DNA of 64,000 nt from Vitellaria paradoxa (GCA_019916065.1 CM034233.1:12791573-12855572); one strand, 5' to 3'. Shown: positions 49,993 through 62,769, counted from the stretch's first letter. Notes: generated from the sequence alone by a model not told the origin. Translations and numbers: made by a program.

Positions 49993-50576
49993 CTGACATT
50001 AAAACATGCATAGCAAAATTCACTGGCCAATCTAACGTTCTTGTACAACATGAATACAAAACATGCAATGTAATGCCATCAAAAAATAGATGAAAGGGAT
50101 CAAAATTTCCCAAAATCTGTGGAAGCAGCAGATGCAAACAATTAACGGACAAGAGAAGAGATACCGGCCAATGTGCGCAGAAAAATTTATATTATAATTG
50201 TAAAATACGATCTACACTTATGATATCCGTTAAATAATATACTACACTTGTTCCATGAACTTACTGTTTTCAAGGATATTCAGACATCAAAAAATGGTTA
50301 TTTGACTTCTCACCAAGTTCTTGAACTAAGGTAGATGTTTTAGCTTATAAGTTTCCTACATGCTGTATCACGTGGCAGCTTACAGGCATCTGGATGCAAA
50401 AGCCTTAAGCTCTGAAGCTTAAGCCACAAACTCCTCTAATTCTCTAGTTAGTAAAATAGGCAAAAATGTGATATTTTGAAAGTTGTAAACTTGAGATATC
50501 ATACATGACAAAGAACAAACAATGGTGAGTGGTCAATTGATATTGGCCATTCGACTACGAAACTATCTCAAGGAAA
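49993..50576. other. Start of SEC6 intron 1 as seen here
   Basis: The intron follows the acceptor CAG at 49993-49995. There is no further SEC6 exon and no element up to the TRIM target duplication at 50577. Confidence 0.5.
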
Positions 50577-50581
50577 TCACT

Positions 50582-51033
50582 TGTGGAGTTTGTGTGACTC
50601 CCAGTGTGGCACAATCCATGTGCTCTGTCTTTGTCCTACATCACTTGGGCAAGCTTAAGTGATGTGTCAAATATGTGTGGCTTAGATCCACTTGGTATGA
50701 TACTTTTAAAAATTGTGTGGGCCAACACCAAAAGCAGAGAGTATCATACAATTTGGATTGGGTTGTTAAAAGTGGTATTAGAGTTAAGCCCAGCCAAAGT
50801 GTGCGGATGGGCCCAACACTAGTATGTGTAACAGTTGAGAGGAGTGAATTGTGGAGTCCCTGCAACTCTCTTTGTAGCACAATTTATGTGCCCTATCTCA
50901 CACCACTTGGGGAAGCTTTGGTAATATTCCATCTATGTGTGGTTTAGATCTACTTGCTATAGGACTTTTTAAAACCGCGTGGGTTAAGGCCCAAAGCGGA
51001 AAAATATCATACCATTTGGATCGGATCGTTACA
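50582..51033 (+). mobile_element. TRIM element with two LTRs and perfect TSD
   Basis: A 452 bp element. LTR 50582-50770 and LTR 50850-51033 both begin TGTGGAGT, and the right one ends TCGTTACA. The interior is only 79 bp and opens with a primer-binding site TGGTATTAGAG (50773). It is flanked by perfect TCACT duplications (50577-50581 and 51034-51038). It is non-coding, as terminal-repeat retrotransposons in miniature are. The LTRs are visibly diverged, so the insertion is old. Confidence 0.9.
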
Positions 51034-51609
51034 TCACTAATACTATATTATGGGTTAACCTAAGGAGGTCAAGTCCTCCGAGAATTACACCGGCGATTGA
51101 TAATGGCAGAATCACTGGAGTCTGGCGAAAGGATGAGAACTAGGGCAATCTAGAACAGGAGAGAGAGAATATGGTGAATGCTTGCTGCATGATGCCAGAC
51201 TCTCTAGAGGAGGAAGGTTTATATAGGTGAGGGGGCAATCCCTTTAGACAGAAGTCGGGTCTTTATATCCGTCGAGAGGATATTTAGCCTTAATTTGGTG
51301 CGCCTAGATAAGATAAGGGTTCCCCGCTTGATTGTCTCTCTAGATTGGTTAAGTAAATCCCAACGGTCCCCTGATTCTAGCCTTCATTCCGCTGGATCCC
51401 CAATGATCTCGTGAGTTGTTAGTTTGTTAGAAAGATCCTTCGAACTTGTTCCAAGTCCTAGGATTATTCCATAAAAATGGCGTCTCCAAGGGAGGATTGC
51501 TACCGCGGATGGAACTTCCACGTGTGACTGAAGGTAACACAGCCCATAAGGCCATGCACCGCGGGGGTACTGAAGCAACCATTTGTATATGGGCAAATTT
51601 ATCAGCCAG

Positions 51610-52302
51610 CTACTGGATGATAGTTCGATACGAAAGTAGAGAAGGCTCTTTGATTGCAAAATCTCCATTAGTTTGTTTGATTACTAATTCTGAATCCCCT
51701 TTAATACAGATTCTAGTTGCACCTACCTCCAACGCGGCCATTAGTCCCAGCATCAATGTTTCATATTCTGTTTCATTATTAGAGCACTGGAATTCTAGCT
51801 TGTAAGATAAGTTGATCTTAACTCTTGATGGTGAAGTCAAAACAATTCCTGCCCCTACACCATCTGAATTAGATGATCCATCAAAAGCGAGTGACCACTC
51901 CTCAGATTCTGCAACCACAACATAAAATTCTTCTCCAAGTAATTCTTCCAGTGGTGGCTTATATTTTTCTGAAGGAAATTTGGCTAATAGATCAGTTGTT
52001 GCTTGGCTTTTTAGCACCCGTGAGGCTTTGCAAATAATATTATATTCTGCTAGCAAAAAGAGCCATCCTGCCGCTCGTCCTGAAAGAGAAAGTTTCAACA
52101 GAAGATAGCGAAGGGGTTCACATTTAGTGATTAAATGCACTGGAGATGTTAGTAAATAATGGTAGAGTTTTAGGGCCACAAACAACAAAGCCAAACAGTG
52201 TTTTTTAATTGGGGAATATCGTGCTTCTGCTCCTTGTATTACCCTACTAATGTAATATACTGGTTTTTTTTGCCCTTCCACTCCTGAGCCAACAAAGCTC
52301 AT
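51610..52302 (-). pseudogene. Gypsy RNase H regions
   Basis: The first part (KKPVYYISRVIQGAEARYSP, LLTSPVHLITKCEPLRYLL) is the RNase H joined to reverse transcriptase. The second (WSLAFDGSSNSDGVGAGIVL, NNETEYETLMLGL) is an additional RNase H of the type found in Tat-like gypsy elements. The frame ends at a stop next to the deletion point. Confidence 0.8.
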
Positions 52303-54375
52303 ATTGACTTATGAGCTGAAGTCAAATAGAGCAACAGGGGTTTTCCAGGTTGGGGTGGTACCATAGTGAGTGGTGATACTAAAGCTCTCTTCACATTTTC
52401 AAAAGCTTCATGTTGCTTCTTCTCCCATTCGAATCCTACATCTTTCTTTAACAAAGAGTTAAAAGGTTGGGTTACCTCAGCTAAGGCAGGGATGAACCTT
52501 TGCAAATAAGATACTTTTCCCAAGAATGCTTTGAGTTCTTTTTGATTGGTAGGTTGCGGCATGTCTTTGATTGCTAGGACTTTGGCTGGATCCGCATCAA
52601 TTCCATGGCGACGTATTGTACACCCCAGAAATTTTCCTATCGTTACTCCAAAAGCGCATTTAAGCGGGTTCATCTTCAGCCTATATTTACAGCATCTATT
52701 AAAGACTTTCATAAGTCTTCCATATGAGATGTTTCTTACTGCGTCTTCACCACCAAATTGTCAATGTAAAATTCTAGACATTTATGGAACATGTCATGGA
52801 ATATGGCAGTCTGGAATGAGCTCCCGAGGAGCTTATTCTTGTTTTTGCCTATGGTGGAAGAAGAACTTGCAGAAGAATGAAGTGGGAAAATTCGAGGATT
52901 CCCTAGCCTCCTCAATTGAGAAAGATTTCTCAAGAAAACTTATCATCTCCTTTTATTGAATTACCACATCAGTATTTATAGCTTTATTACAACTGAATTG
53001 ATTATAACCGTGTGGCTTTCAGTTAAATCCTAACTAATTTTTAGTAACTGAATTAGCTACAACAGATTAACTGTGAATTGTTGTAACTAACCCTATGATG
53101 ACAGCCACTTATTTAAACGGTTGGATCTATTGGTTACAAGGCAACTCACTCAGCCCAATTACTTAAATGGACCCTCCCTTCATGCCCATGGATCTTTCTT
53201 TTACCCAGCAGTTCCTGACCTCGGGTCATTGCCCAGCTGGATCCTTGCTCGGTTGTTTGCTTTATCCCATATCTTCAGGCTATCTTTATACTGACTTCCT
53301 TTCAGCTGAAGTACAACTCCTTTATTACCTACCAACCCCCACTATCTCCCCTTTCCATCTTGACTGTTGGCTCCAAAGTAATTAGATGGCTGAGATTGAG
53401 ACTGCCTTACCCAATCTGGACCGCCCATGATAAACCCTTAATAGCTGATCTGAGGGTTAGAATGGCCTTGAAGGCTTCCATCAATCAATTCGCCTGCATG
53501 TGCCTTGTACTCCTCCCGATTCCCATTTCCTTTGTAAGCTTCTGTAATGGTTTCATTAACCATTGGAGAGATTTGTTTGATTCTTCGTTTTTGGTCTCAT
53601 TACACAGTCATAGCCCTTTGATAAGTTGCCCTTGTGTTCTTTAGTCCGAAGGGCATAACAGTGTAGTAGAAATTTTCAATGGGCTTCAAAAGGTCATTTT
53701 CTAAGCATCTTCTGGAGCCATTTTTATCTGATCGTAACTGCTAAACCTGTCCATGAATGAGAACATGGGAAATCCGGTGGTAGAATCCATTAATGTGTTG
53801 ATGCTTGAGAGAGGGAATTCATCTTTAGGACAAGCTTTATTCAGGTCTCGGAAACCTACACAAACCCTTATCTGCTCATTCTTCACCACCACGGGTACGA
53901 TACTTGATAACCATACGGGGTGTTGTATAAGTTCAATGAATTTTGCTGCTAATAATTTCTCCACTTCTTCTTTGATCTTAAGTTCTACCGCAGGTTTGTA
54001 AAACCTTATCCTTTGTTTGACTGGCTTGAAATTGAGGAGGACATTAAGGCAATGTACGGTGACGCCTGTGTCCAGCCCTAGCATTTTAGAATAAGTCCAC
54101 TCAAAAACATCCGAATACTCTCTGATCAAAGCCACTAGTTCTTTTTCCTTCTCCTTCTGTAATTCTTTGCATGCGAAGATTGGTCGCGGACTTTCCCCTT
54201 CTTTGGCCAAGTTGATCTCTTCCAATTCTTGTTTCTGTGGCTGCGGGCCATCCTCTAAGCACTCCGGGGCTATTTGCACATTTTTAGGACTCTGGGTAAC
54301 TTCCATTACTTCATCTATCTCTTCCATCATTCTTCTGAATTTTCTTCCTTTCTTTTTCCTCTTTCTAGAATTCAT
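52299..54375 (-). pseudogene. Gypsy reverse transcriptase, split by a solo LTR
   Basis: The N-terminal part (54375-53701) has FKPVKQRIRFYKPAVELKIK, VVVKNEQIRVCVGFRDLNKA and FMDRFSSYDQIKMAPEDA. After the 793 bp insertion the frame resumes with FHDMFHKCLEFYIDNLVVKT, then MKVFNRCCKYRLKMNPLKCAF and QRFIPALAEVTQPFN. The usual Y-x-D-D box reads YIDN. Deleting the insert and one TSD copy restores the local reading frame across the join. Confidence 0.85.
52812..53604. mobile_element. Solo LTR nested in the gypsy reverse transcriptase
   Basis: A 793 bp sequence beginning TGGAATGAGC and ending CTCATTACA, with perfect CAGTC duplications at 52807-52811 and 53605-53609. Removing it rejoins the reverse-transcriptase frame exactly. 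It has no coding domain. Size, TG...CA ends and 5 bp duplication mark it as a solo LTR of another family. It is younger than its host element. Confidence 0.85.
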
Positions 54376-54796
54376 GGAGAAGGCGCTTAACCAACATTCC
54401 TCGTTCCACTCTTCTTCTTTTTGGAGGAGGTCTGGTTTCTCATTTGAGATTCCCGCCTTCGCATACCATTATAAGCGGTAAATTATCTTTCCATTTGCCC
54501 TTTTATGTCTAACCACTCTAACTTTCTCAAACTCTAATTCTCTGGGTACTTTTCTACTTTTAATACTTGAATTTTCCTCTAGCCACTTTGGTATAAGGAT
54601 CCTCTTGATTGGTTCTAGTTTTGAATCATCTCTCACTTCTGAGTAAAATACCGTGTCTGCCATGTGTGCCTCGTCTACTCAGAATGGCTTAAGGGATGCA
54701 TTAATAGTGACAACTCTATTATATAACTTTTACACACTGATGGTAAGTTGAGGGTAACGCGGCAAATTGATGCATTCAGGTTCTTCCTAATATAAC

Positions 54797-55276
54797 TTAG
54801 TATGAAGTGAGAGAGTCGGTTATATGAAATTTCACGTGGGACACTATCTCGCCGACTTTTAGCATCACTTGTACATATCCTAGTGATTTTTGCTCCTGAC
54901 CTCCAAACCCATTAATGGTGATAGGTTTCCTTACTAGATGCTCCTTAGGAATCCCTGCTACTTGAAATGTTGCCAAAGGAAGGATATTAATGGAAGCCCC
55001 TCCATCTGAGAATCCTCTTGCAAATTGCATCGCATTAATCATCACCGAGACATATAATGGGCGGTTGTAGGAATGCTTAATTTGCCTGTCTCCCTCTATG
55101 AAATTAGGGGATAGCAGATTCGCTTTAAAAGCTCTCCCTATTGACCCATTTACCTCCATGCATTCTTCCTGGCTTTCTTTTGCCACTTGAAGTATAGCTT
55201 TTACTGTTTTTATTCTGGTTTCCTTAGATAAACCCAATTGATTAAAAAAAGCTTTGAATCCTGGGGTCTTATTCAT
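54797..55276 (-). pseudogene. Gypsy protease region
   Basis: The frame contains FSDGGASINILPLATF, the retropepsin-like active-site region, then GFGGQEQKSLGYVQVMLKVG. It is interrupted from gag and reverse transcriptase by stops. Confidence 0.75.
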
Positions 55277-55315
55277 TACCTCCGCTTTAACATTATCAAA
55301 CTTCGGACGTGTATC

Positions 55316-56006
55316 TCAGGTAGGCACCTCCACTACACATACTAAGATTTCTAGATATTCTTCATAATAAGATTTTACCATTACGTTTCTTCCTTCTTTA
55401 TGCCGCGACAAAGGATTCTTGAGAACGTCCCTTGGAGTGATCTCCAAGTCCTTATTTCTCACCATCTTATGGAACAATGACCGGAACACGCAGCATTCTT
55501 TGGTAGGATGCCTCATTGTTCGATGATAAATGCAAAACTCCGATTTCTCTTTTTTTTTGTCTGGTAGGAGGATTCTTAGGCTTAGGCAGAGTGGCTGCAC
55601 CATCTGCAACCCCAAGTTTCAAGAAGCGCCTTCAGATCTGCGTTAGAAATGTGAGCGGGGAAAGAGGCTGGCCCCTCATTTATCCTTGGCCTTTTTCCTT
55701 GATCTCTGCCTTTGCTATATATTGATGCCGCTTCTCTACCATCTGTAGCAAATATTCCGTTGCTACGATGTCATTTATTCCTCTATGAAGCCTTGTAACT
55801 ACTGCGTGATGGCGGTAATGGTGCAATATTAAAGGATTGGAAGGATCCTTCACCGTTTCACTCAAATTTCTTGCGGCTGTGCAAAGGCTAGAAAAATCCG
55901 GAAAGTGATGGTTGACCAAATGCATCTTAAAAGTAGTTAGCATTCCTTCTATGTACATTTTTACCATTTGTTCTTCTGAAATGGGATCTTGTACATCAAT
56001 TGCCAT
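55316..56006 (-). pseudogene. Gypsy gag remnant
   Basis: 56006-55680 reads EEQMVKMYIEGMLTTFKMHL and a capsid-like C-terminal region. 55615-55316 contains FCIYHRTMRHPTKECCVF, a zinc-knuckle-like stretch common in this gypsy branch. The upstream gag (to about 56940) is broken by stops. Confidence 0.65.
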
Positions 56007-58303
56007 TTCCCTGAAACGTCATACATAAGATAGTAGATCATTTCCGTGTTTCTGGGATTCCCGCATCAGATGAAGAGTAGTTAATCTTTTATCCACATAA
56101 AAGAACTTGGCATATAACTTCTTCACTAGATCATCCCAAAAGCTCACCAATTCCACTGGAAGATTAGCATACCATGTGTATGCTTTGTGAGTCAAGGATT
56201 TGGAAAACTCTCTTAATCGTGGATCTTTATTCTGGGCATGTATCCCTAGGGAATCAATGAATCACACGACATGTTCCCTTGCATTTCCTTTCTTCCTGTC
56301 AAATTTAACAAACTGTGGAATGGTATATCCTTTAGGATACAGGAGTTTAGGAATCACCGCGAGATAAGGAGGGCGAAAATCTAACTCCGATCCTACTGGA
56401 ATAACTGCATTCTCTCATTGCACCAGCTCCTTAACATGGTATTTCAATTGGTCTAGGACAATGGTTGCAAGTTTTGAGGCATTTAAGTCCGAGTATTGAA
56501 TACAAGGGTGAAATTGCGTAGGGTTTGGGTGGAGATGAAGTTGGCTGGAGTTCCTTGCTCTGTGGAGGGCGAGGCTTGAATTGGATTGGGAATAATTGAC
56601 GAGGCAGTAGGTGTCTGGCTGGGTGTGAAATTCAGGGTGGTGGGGTTAATATGAGAAAACAAGGTCCGAGGAATGCCCTGTCATTCTGAATTCTATAGGG
56701 TTACGTTGAGGTTTAAATTGTTCTCTGGTGCAGTAGGTGGAAGGGTTGAGACTGAGGAAAAGGGTGATGAAGAGTTTTGCTGGTGAGCTTTGAGAGACTC
56801 CATCATCACCTCTTGGGTTTGTTGTATGGTGGCTTAAGTTTGCTGAAAGGCTAGCAACTGTTCTATCAATAACCTGACTTGGTCCGCCACATCGAATGTT
56901 TTTGATGATTCCCTATCTTTAGATCTATTGTTGTTATTACCTTGGTCTCAGACCATGATCGGTAAGCCAGTACTCTTCCTTAGTGGAGTATGTTGTAGGG
57001 GTATGTGTTAACCTTGGTAGGTCAAGCCCTCTGAGAATTATACTGGCAATTGATAATGGCAGAATCACCAGCAAAGAGATGAGAACCAAGACATTCTGGA
57101 ACAAAGAGAGAGAGAATATGGTGAATGCTTGTTGTATGATGCCAGACCCTCCAGAGGATAAAAGTTTATATAGGTGGGGGGGAATCCTTTTAGGCGGGAG
57201 TCTAGGCTTTGAATCTGTTGAAAGGATATTTAGCCCTAATTTGGTGCGCGTAGCTCTCTAGATTGGTTGGGTGAATACCAAAGATCCCTTGATTCTAGCC
57301 TCTACTCCGTTGAATCCCAATGATCCCATGAGTTGTTAGTTTGTTAGAAAGATTCTTAGACCTTATTCTAAGTCCTGGGATTATTCCATAAAAATGGTGT
57401 CACCGCAGGAGGACTGCTGCCGCGAATGGAACTTCCGCGTGTGGCTAAAGGTAACGGGACCCATAAGGCCATGCACCATGGGGGTACTGAAGCAACCGTA
57501 GGCCTTGTGGCTGCAGCCTATGTACCTACAATAGTTTTAATATTATAGTTTTAATATATAAGAATTTGATTTTATTCTAGTTTCCTTTCTTGTAGTGATA
57601 ACTATTACGTATGATTTTTATTTCCATGTTTCTTTGTAATTCCATAATTGATTGTAGGATTTTTTTATCTATAAATACAACACTGAGGAGGGGGAAGATT
57701 TATTCAACCTCCTCTTATTCTTTTATTCTAATTGTCAACATGGTATCAGAGCAATTCTGATCCCAAAGAAAAAAAAAAAAAAAAAAAAACCCTAGCTAGT
57801 CCTCTGTCTTCACCCGCAACTGTTCCTCGCAGTTGATCAACTTCCGTCCATCGAAGTTGGAATTCAACCACACCGGCAGAGTTGCCTGCCGTCGGCGAGC
57901 ATCACCGGCCTAACATCGTCGCCGGAAGAGGCCAGACGCGCCCTCACGCGCTACCGTCGCTACTGCTCAGGTTCTCACGCGCCTCGCTTTCTTCGGCGCG
58001 TGGCTTCCCGGAGCCTCACCGGCCTTTTTGACGGCAGTCGCCTGATGTAAAGCACTGCCCTTCTTGTTTATCCTCTGATGATTTGCTAAGATCGACATCC
58101 GTTGGAGCCTTTGCAGTCGCTGACGCTGAAAAAAAAAAAAAAAACCTTTGGTTCTCTCTATTTTTTTCAGATCTGCTATTGTTCAGCCTTTATTGTTGGT
58201 TGATCTTGTTTTCTGCTTGCTGTCTTTGATTAATCGGCTATTGTGTTTCTCTCGTCCTTTTCGAAGGCTCCTATACTAGTTTGAATTATTATTGTTATTA
58301 AGG

Positions 58304-59660
58304 ATGTCAGATTCGAAGTCTTCATCCGAACAATTCTTGCCCCAATCAATCTTTCTTAAAGCAAATGACATTCCTCATTCCATTACACCAAAGAAACTGA
58401 ATGGTGATAACTATCTGAGTTGGGCACATGCAGTTAAAATCTTTCTTCGAGGAAAAGGAAAACTGCAATATATTACTGATGAACCGCCACCCTCCAATGA
58501 TTCTAAATATTCTATTTGGATGAGTGAGGATGCGATTGTGATGGGCCTCCTGTGGCACAGTCTAGAGGACACTGTTGCCACGACTGTTGAATTTTGTGAT
58601 TCTTCTAAGAAGATATGGGACTGTCTTGCTAAATCTTACTCACAAAGGAGCAATATTTCTCGAGTTTATGAAATATACGAGCAAATGTTTTCTGCAAAGC
58701 AAGGAGAAAGATCATTATCAGAGTATTATAGCCACTTGAAGAGTTTATGAGAACAGTTGTTGCAGTATCGTCCTTTTAGCACTAATTTGGCACAACAGAA
58801 GAAATACTGGGAAGAATTTATGATTGCTAATTTTCTATCTGGACTTAATCCTATTTTAAGAGGATTTAAGGATCAGATTCTAGCAAGCGAGACTTTACCT
58901 ACTACTGCTGATGCCTATGCTCACATACAGAGATCGTCCTTAGGCAGTCATTATTCTGCCAGTGATCAACCAGCGTCAACTACTGATTCATCTGCCCTTG
59001 TTAGTCATCACAATCGTGGTGGTTCTTCTTGTGGATCTTGTGGTAGAAAGAATACTTGTGGTGGATCTAGAGGTAGTGGCAAACTTGCTAATAATAGAGG
59101 CAATCGTAAGTGTAACTTCTGTGGGGGAACAAATCATACAGAACCCTTCTGTTGGAAGAAGTATGGCAAACCAGATCAGGCACATCATGTTGGTGATCAA
59201 AATTCTACACAACCTTCAGTGGCTCCCAATGGTACTTCCACATCTGATTCTCAGGAGACATACACTTTGAGCGCATCTCAACTTCAGGAGCTTATTCAGT
59301 CATTGCGTGTTTCTACTCCTACTTCTGCTGCTACTCTGGCAAACTCAGGTAACCCAGCTCTTGTGGCCTCTTCTTCTCCATCCTGGATTATTGATTTAGG
59401 AGCTAGTTCGCATGTGTCTGGTAATTCCTCCATATTCTCTAATCTCAGTGATATTGATCATAATATTGTCTTAGCTGATAGCTCTTCTCGTCCTGTGTCT
59501 GGTAGAGGGACTCTTCATCCCATATCATCTCTAAACTTACATTCTAGTCTCTATGTACCTCAATTTCCCTTTAATTTACTGCCTGTGAGTCAATTAACCA
59601 AGGTTTTAAATTGTTCCATAACCTTTTTCAAACTCTTGTGTCTTTCAAGATCTCAAGACA
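58304..59660 (+). pseudogene. Copia gag and protease
   Basis: Starts ATG at 58304 (MSDSKSSSEQ). The gag domain has NYLSWAHAVKIFLRGKGKL and KIWDCLAKSYSQRSNISRV, with an in-frame TGA at 58748-58750, where a Trp codon would fit. A zinc knuckle CNFCGGTNHTEPFC (CX2CX4HX4C) follows at about 59112. The protease reads SWIIDLGASSHVSG, so the catalytic D-S-G has become D-L-G. A one-base shift near 59630 separates it from integrase. Confidence 0.9.
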
Positions 59661-60986
59661 AATAAGACGATTGGTTCAGGGCATGAGAAGGACGGACTTT
59701 ACTATCTCGATTGTGATCGCACTCCAGACCACTTGCCATATGCTGCTTTCCACACTACTATCTCTCCACTTCAGTGGCATTTTCGTTTAGGTCATCCGTC
59801 TTTAGCTAGATTAAAACTTATTGTGCCAAATTTGAGTTCTGTCTCTAGTTTAGAGTGTGAGGCTTGTCAGTTTGGCAAGCATCACCGTAGTACTTTTTCT
59901 AGGCATCTCAATAGTCGTGAGTCTGAGTCTTTTGCTGTCATTCACACTGATGTTTGGGGACCCTCCCGAGTTAAAAGTGTCAATGGATTTCTTTACTTTG
60001 TTCTATTTATTGATGATTTTTCTCGTATGACTTGGATTTTTTTAATGAAACAAAGAACTGAATTACCTTCTATCATTTCTCGTTTCTATAATGAAATTTC
60101 TACTCAGTTTGATAAGAAAATCAAAATTTTTCGATCTGATAATGCTCTGGAATATGTTCAAACTGTTGTAGCCACTTTTTGTTTCGAAAAAGGAATTATC
60201 CATCAAACAACCTGCCCTCAAACTTCTCAGCAAAATGGTGTTGCTGAGCGTAAACATCATCATGTGTTAGATATTGCACGCACTTTGATGTACCAGATGC
60301 ATGTTCCCAAGCCTTTTTGGGTAGATGCTGTTCTTACTGCCTGGTACCTCATTAATCGAGTGCCTACACCAGTTTTATCAAACCAATCTCCCTTCTCTAT
60401 CCTTTGTCCAGGTCGTTCACTTTTTTCTCTTCCTTCTCGCATTTTTTGTTGCGTTGCCTTTGTTCATATCCTTGATCCAGGTCTTGATAAATTATCACCC
60501 CGCTCTCGTAAGTGTCTGTTTTTGGGATACTCTCGCACACAAAAAGGTTATCGGTGCTATCATCCTGAGTCTCGTCGCTATTTTTTAAGTGTTGATGTCA
60601 CCTTCTTTGAATCTACTGCCTTCTATTCTTCTAATGGTGATACTCTGTCAACTGACCTCATTTCTAGACAGGGGGTGACTTCTCCTACTCTTCCTACTCT
60701 TATGTCCTCTGTGTATATCCCTTTGTCTCAGTCTTCATCTCCTGACTTAAACACTACAGACATTGATACTCAATTGGAGACTCCGCCCATTGCTCCTACT
60801 ATTCCTTCCATTGCTACTTTGCCACAGGTCTATCAACGTGATCGCAATCGAAGAGTGATCCTTACTTCCCCGGCTGATTCTTCTTCTCCGTCAGAGGTAC
60901 CTGATTCTTCTTCTGACTTGCCTATTGCTTTGCAGAAGGGTAAGCGTACTTGTACCGTGCACCCTATTGCTAATTTTGTTTCTTAG
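59640..60986 (+). pseudogene. Copia integrase
   Basis: The frame contains the HHCC finger (HFRLGHPSLARL through LECEACQFGKHHRSTF) and core residues in IHTDVWGPSRVK, FRSDNALEYVQ and QQNGVAERKHHH. It continues with LGYSRTQKGYRCYHPESRRY and a Ser/Pro-rich linker. It ends at an in-frame TAG (60984-60986) where the related copia frame reads on. Confidence 0.9.
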
Positions 60987-62566
60987 CATCGTCTTTCTCC
61001 TTCTCTGTCCTCCTTTGTTTGTGCTTTGTTGTCCATTTCTATTCCTGCTTCCTATAAACAGGCCTTATCAGTTTCAGGATGGAAACACGCGATGGATGAA
61101 GAAATGCATGCTCTCCATCAGAATAAGACGTGGGAACTCACTCCTCTTCCCGCTGGAAAGCAAATTGTTGGTTGTTGCTAGGTTTACACTGTTAAGTATC
61201 TTCCGGATGGTTCAGTGGAGCGTCTTAAAGCTTGATTAGTTGCCAAAGGATATACTCAAACATATGGTGTTGACTATTCTGAGACCTTTTCACCTGTTGC
61301 TCGCCTGAATTCAGTTTGAATTCTTCTTGCTGTTGCTGTTAGTCGTTCTTGGCCTTTATATCTACTTGACATTAAGAATGCCTTTCTTCATGGTGAGCTT
61401 CAAGAGGAAGTTTATATGGATCAGCCCCCTGGTTATTGCATTCCTGGCAGTAAGCATTTGTGTGCCGATTACGGCGTGCCCTGTATGGTCTGAAACAGTC
61501 TCCTCGAGCTTGGTTTGACAGTTTCAGCTCTGTCCTTATTGATGTTGGGTATACTTGCTCTGCTGCTGATCACTCTGTGTTTATATGTCGTACATCTTCA
61601 GGCACTATTATCTTGATTGTCTACGTGGATGATATTATTATTTCTGGTGATGATACTTCGGGTATTGTGGAATTGAAAAAGTATCTTGCCTCTCAGTTTC
61701 ACACTAAGGATCTTGCTCGCCTTCGCTACTTTCTCAGAATTGAGATTGCCCGCTCAGCACAAAGTATTTCTCTTTGTCAGCGCAAGTATGTTCTGGATTT
61801 ATTCTCTGAACTGGTCTTCTAGGTGCCCATCCTGCTAACACTCCTATTGATCCCTCTACTAAGTTGGATGCTACTTCAGGAGAGATCTTTTCTGATGTGA
61901 GTCGTTATCGACGCCTTGTGGGGAAGCTTTACTGTTACTTGTCCCGATATCACCTATACTGTGGGAGTAGTCAGCCAATTCATGCATAGTTCTCGTCTCC
62001 CACATTTTGAGGCTGTTTGTCGGATTCTACGATACCTAAAACAATCTCCTGCTCGTGGCCTGCTATATCGTCATTCTTCATCCTTATCTGTCACTGGTTA
62101 TGGTGATGCTAATTGGGCTGGAAGTAGGATTGATCGGCGTCCGACTTCGGGTTATTGTACATTTGTTGGGGGAAACTTGGTTACTTGGCGCAGTAAGAAA
62201 TAACAGGTGGTAGCTCGTTCTAGTACTGAGGCTGATTATCGTGCCATGGCCCATACTGCTTCCTAGATGCTCTGGGTTCGATCTCTCTTACGTGATTTGG
62301 GTATTGATGTTCCTACTCCTATGGATATGTATTATGACAATCAAGCTGCAATCTTTATTGCAAATAATCCTATGTTTCATGAGCACACGAAACATATTGA
62401 GGTTGATTGCCACTTCATTCGTGATTTATTGCTTCGCAAAGAGCTGAGTACCCCATTTATTCGATCTTCCTCGCAACTGGCTGATCTTTTTACCAAACCA
62501 CTGCCTCGTTCTTCATTTCAAAATCTTTCTTCCAAGCTGGGCATTTTTGATTTATATGCTCCAGCT
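60987..62566 (+). pseudogene. Copia reverse transcriptase and RNase H
   Basis: Homology runs through [45 protein letters not shown], the intact catalytic IVYVDDIIISGDD, then GYGDANWAGSRIDRRPTSGY and HTKHIEVDCHFIRDL to the end. It is broken by stops near 61180, 61233, 61317, 62203 and 62264, and by single-base shifts near 61459 and 61808. It cannot make a working enzyme. Confidence 0.88.
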
Positions 62567-62769
62567 TGAGGGGGTATGTTAGAATATATAAGAATTTGAT
62601 TTTATTCTAATTTACTTTCTTGTAGTGATAACTATTACGTATGATTCTATTTCCATATTTCTTTGTAATTCCATAATGGATTGTAGGATTTTTTTATCTA
62701 TAAATACAACACTGAGGAGGGGGAAGATTTATTCAACCTCCTCTTATTCTCTTATTCTAATTCTCAACA

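Larger units (their letters stand above)
51051..57530 (-). mobile_element. Ty3/gypsy element lacking integrase, in SEC6 intron 1
   Basis: Two LTR copies are homologous over about 530 bp: the left is 51051-51580 (truncated) and the right, complete, is 57004-57530 (reading TGTAGGTACATAGG to AAGGTTAACACA on the minus strand). Gag, protease, reverse transcriptase and RNase H lie between them on the minus strand. The RNase H frame runs straight into the middle of the 3' LTR at 51581, so integrase and the outer part of that LTR are deleted. A second RNase H-like region suggests the Tat-type branch of gypsy. Neither a clear primer site nor a target duplication was found. Confidence 0.85.
57547..62769 (+). 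mobile_element. Full-length but decayed Ty1/copia element in SEC6 intron 1
   Basis: LTRs at 57547-57740 and 62577-62769 differ at roughly eight sites. The primer-binding site TGGTATCAGAGC (57741-57752) abuts the left LTR, and a polypurine CTTGAGGGGGTA abuts the right one. Gag, protease, integrase, reverse transcriptase and RNase H follow in copia order, with several stops and frameshifts. A 14 bp direct repeat, AGTTTTAATATTAT, abuts both ends (57533-57546 and 62770-62783). It starts 17 bp from the gypsy end and lies opposite to SEC6. Confidence 0.92.
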
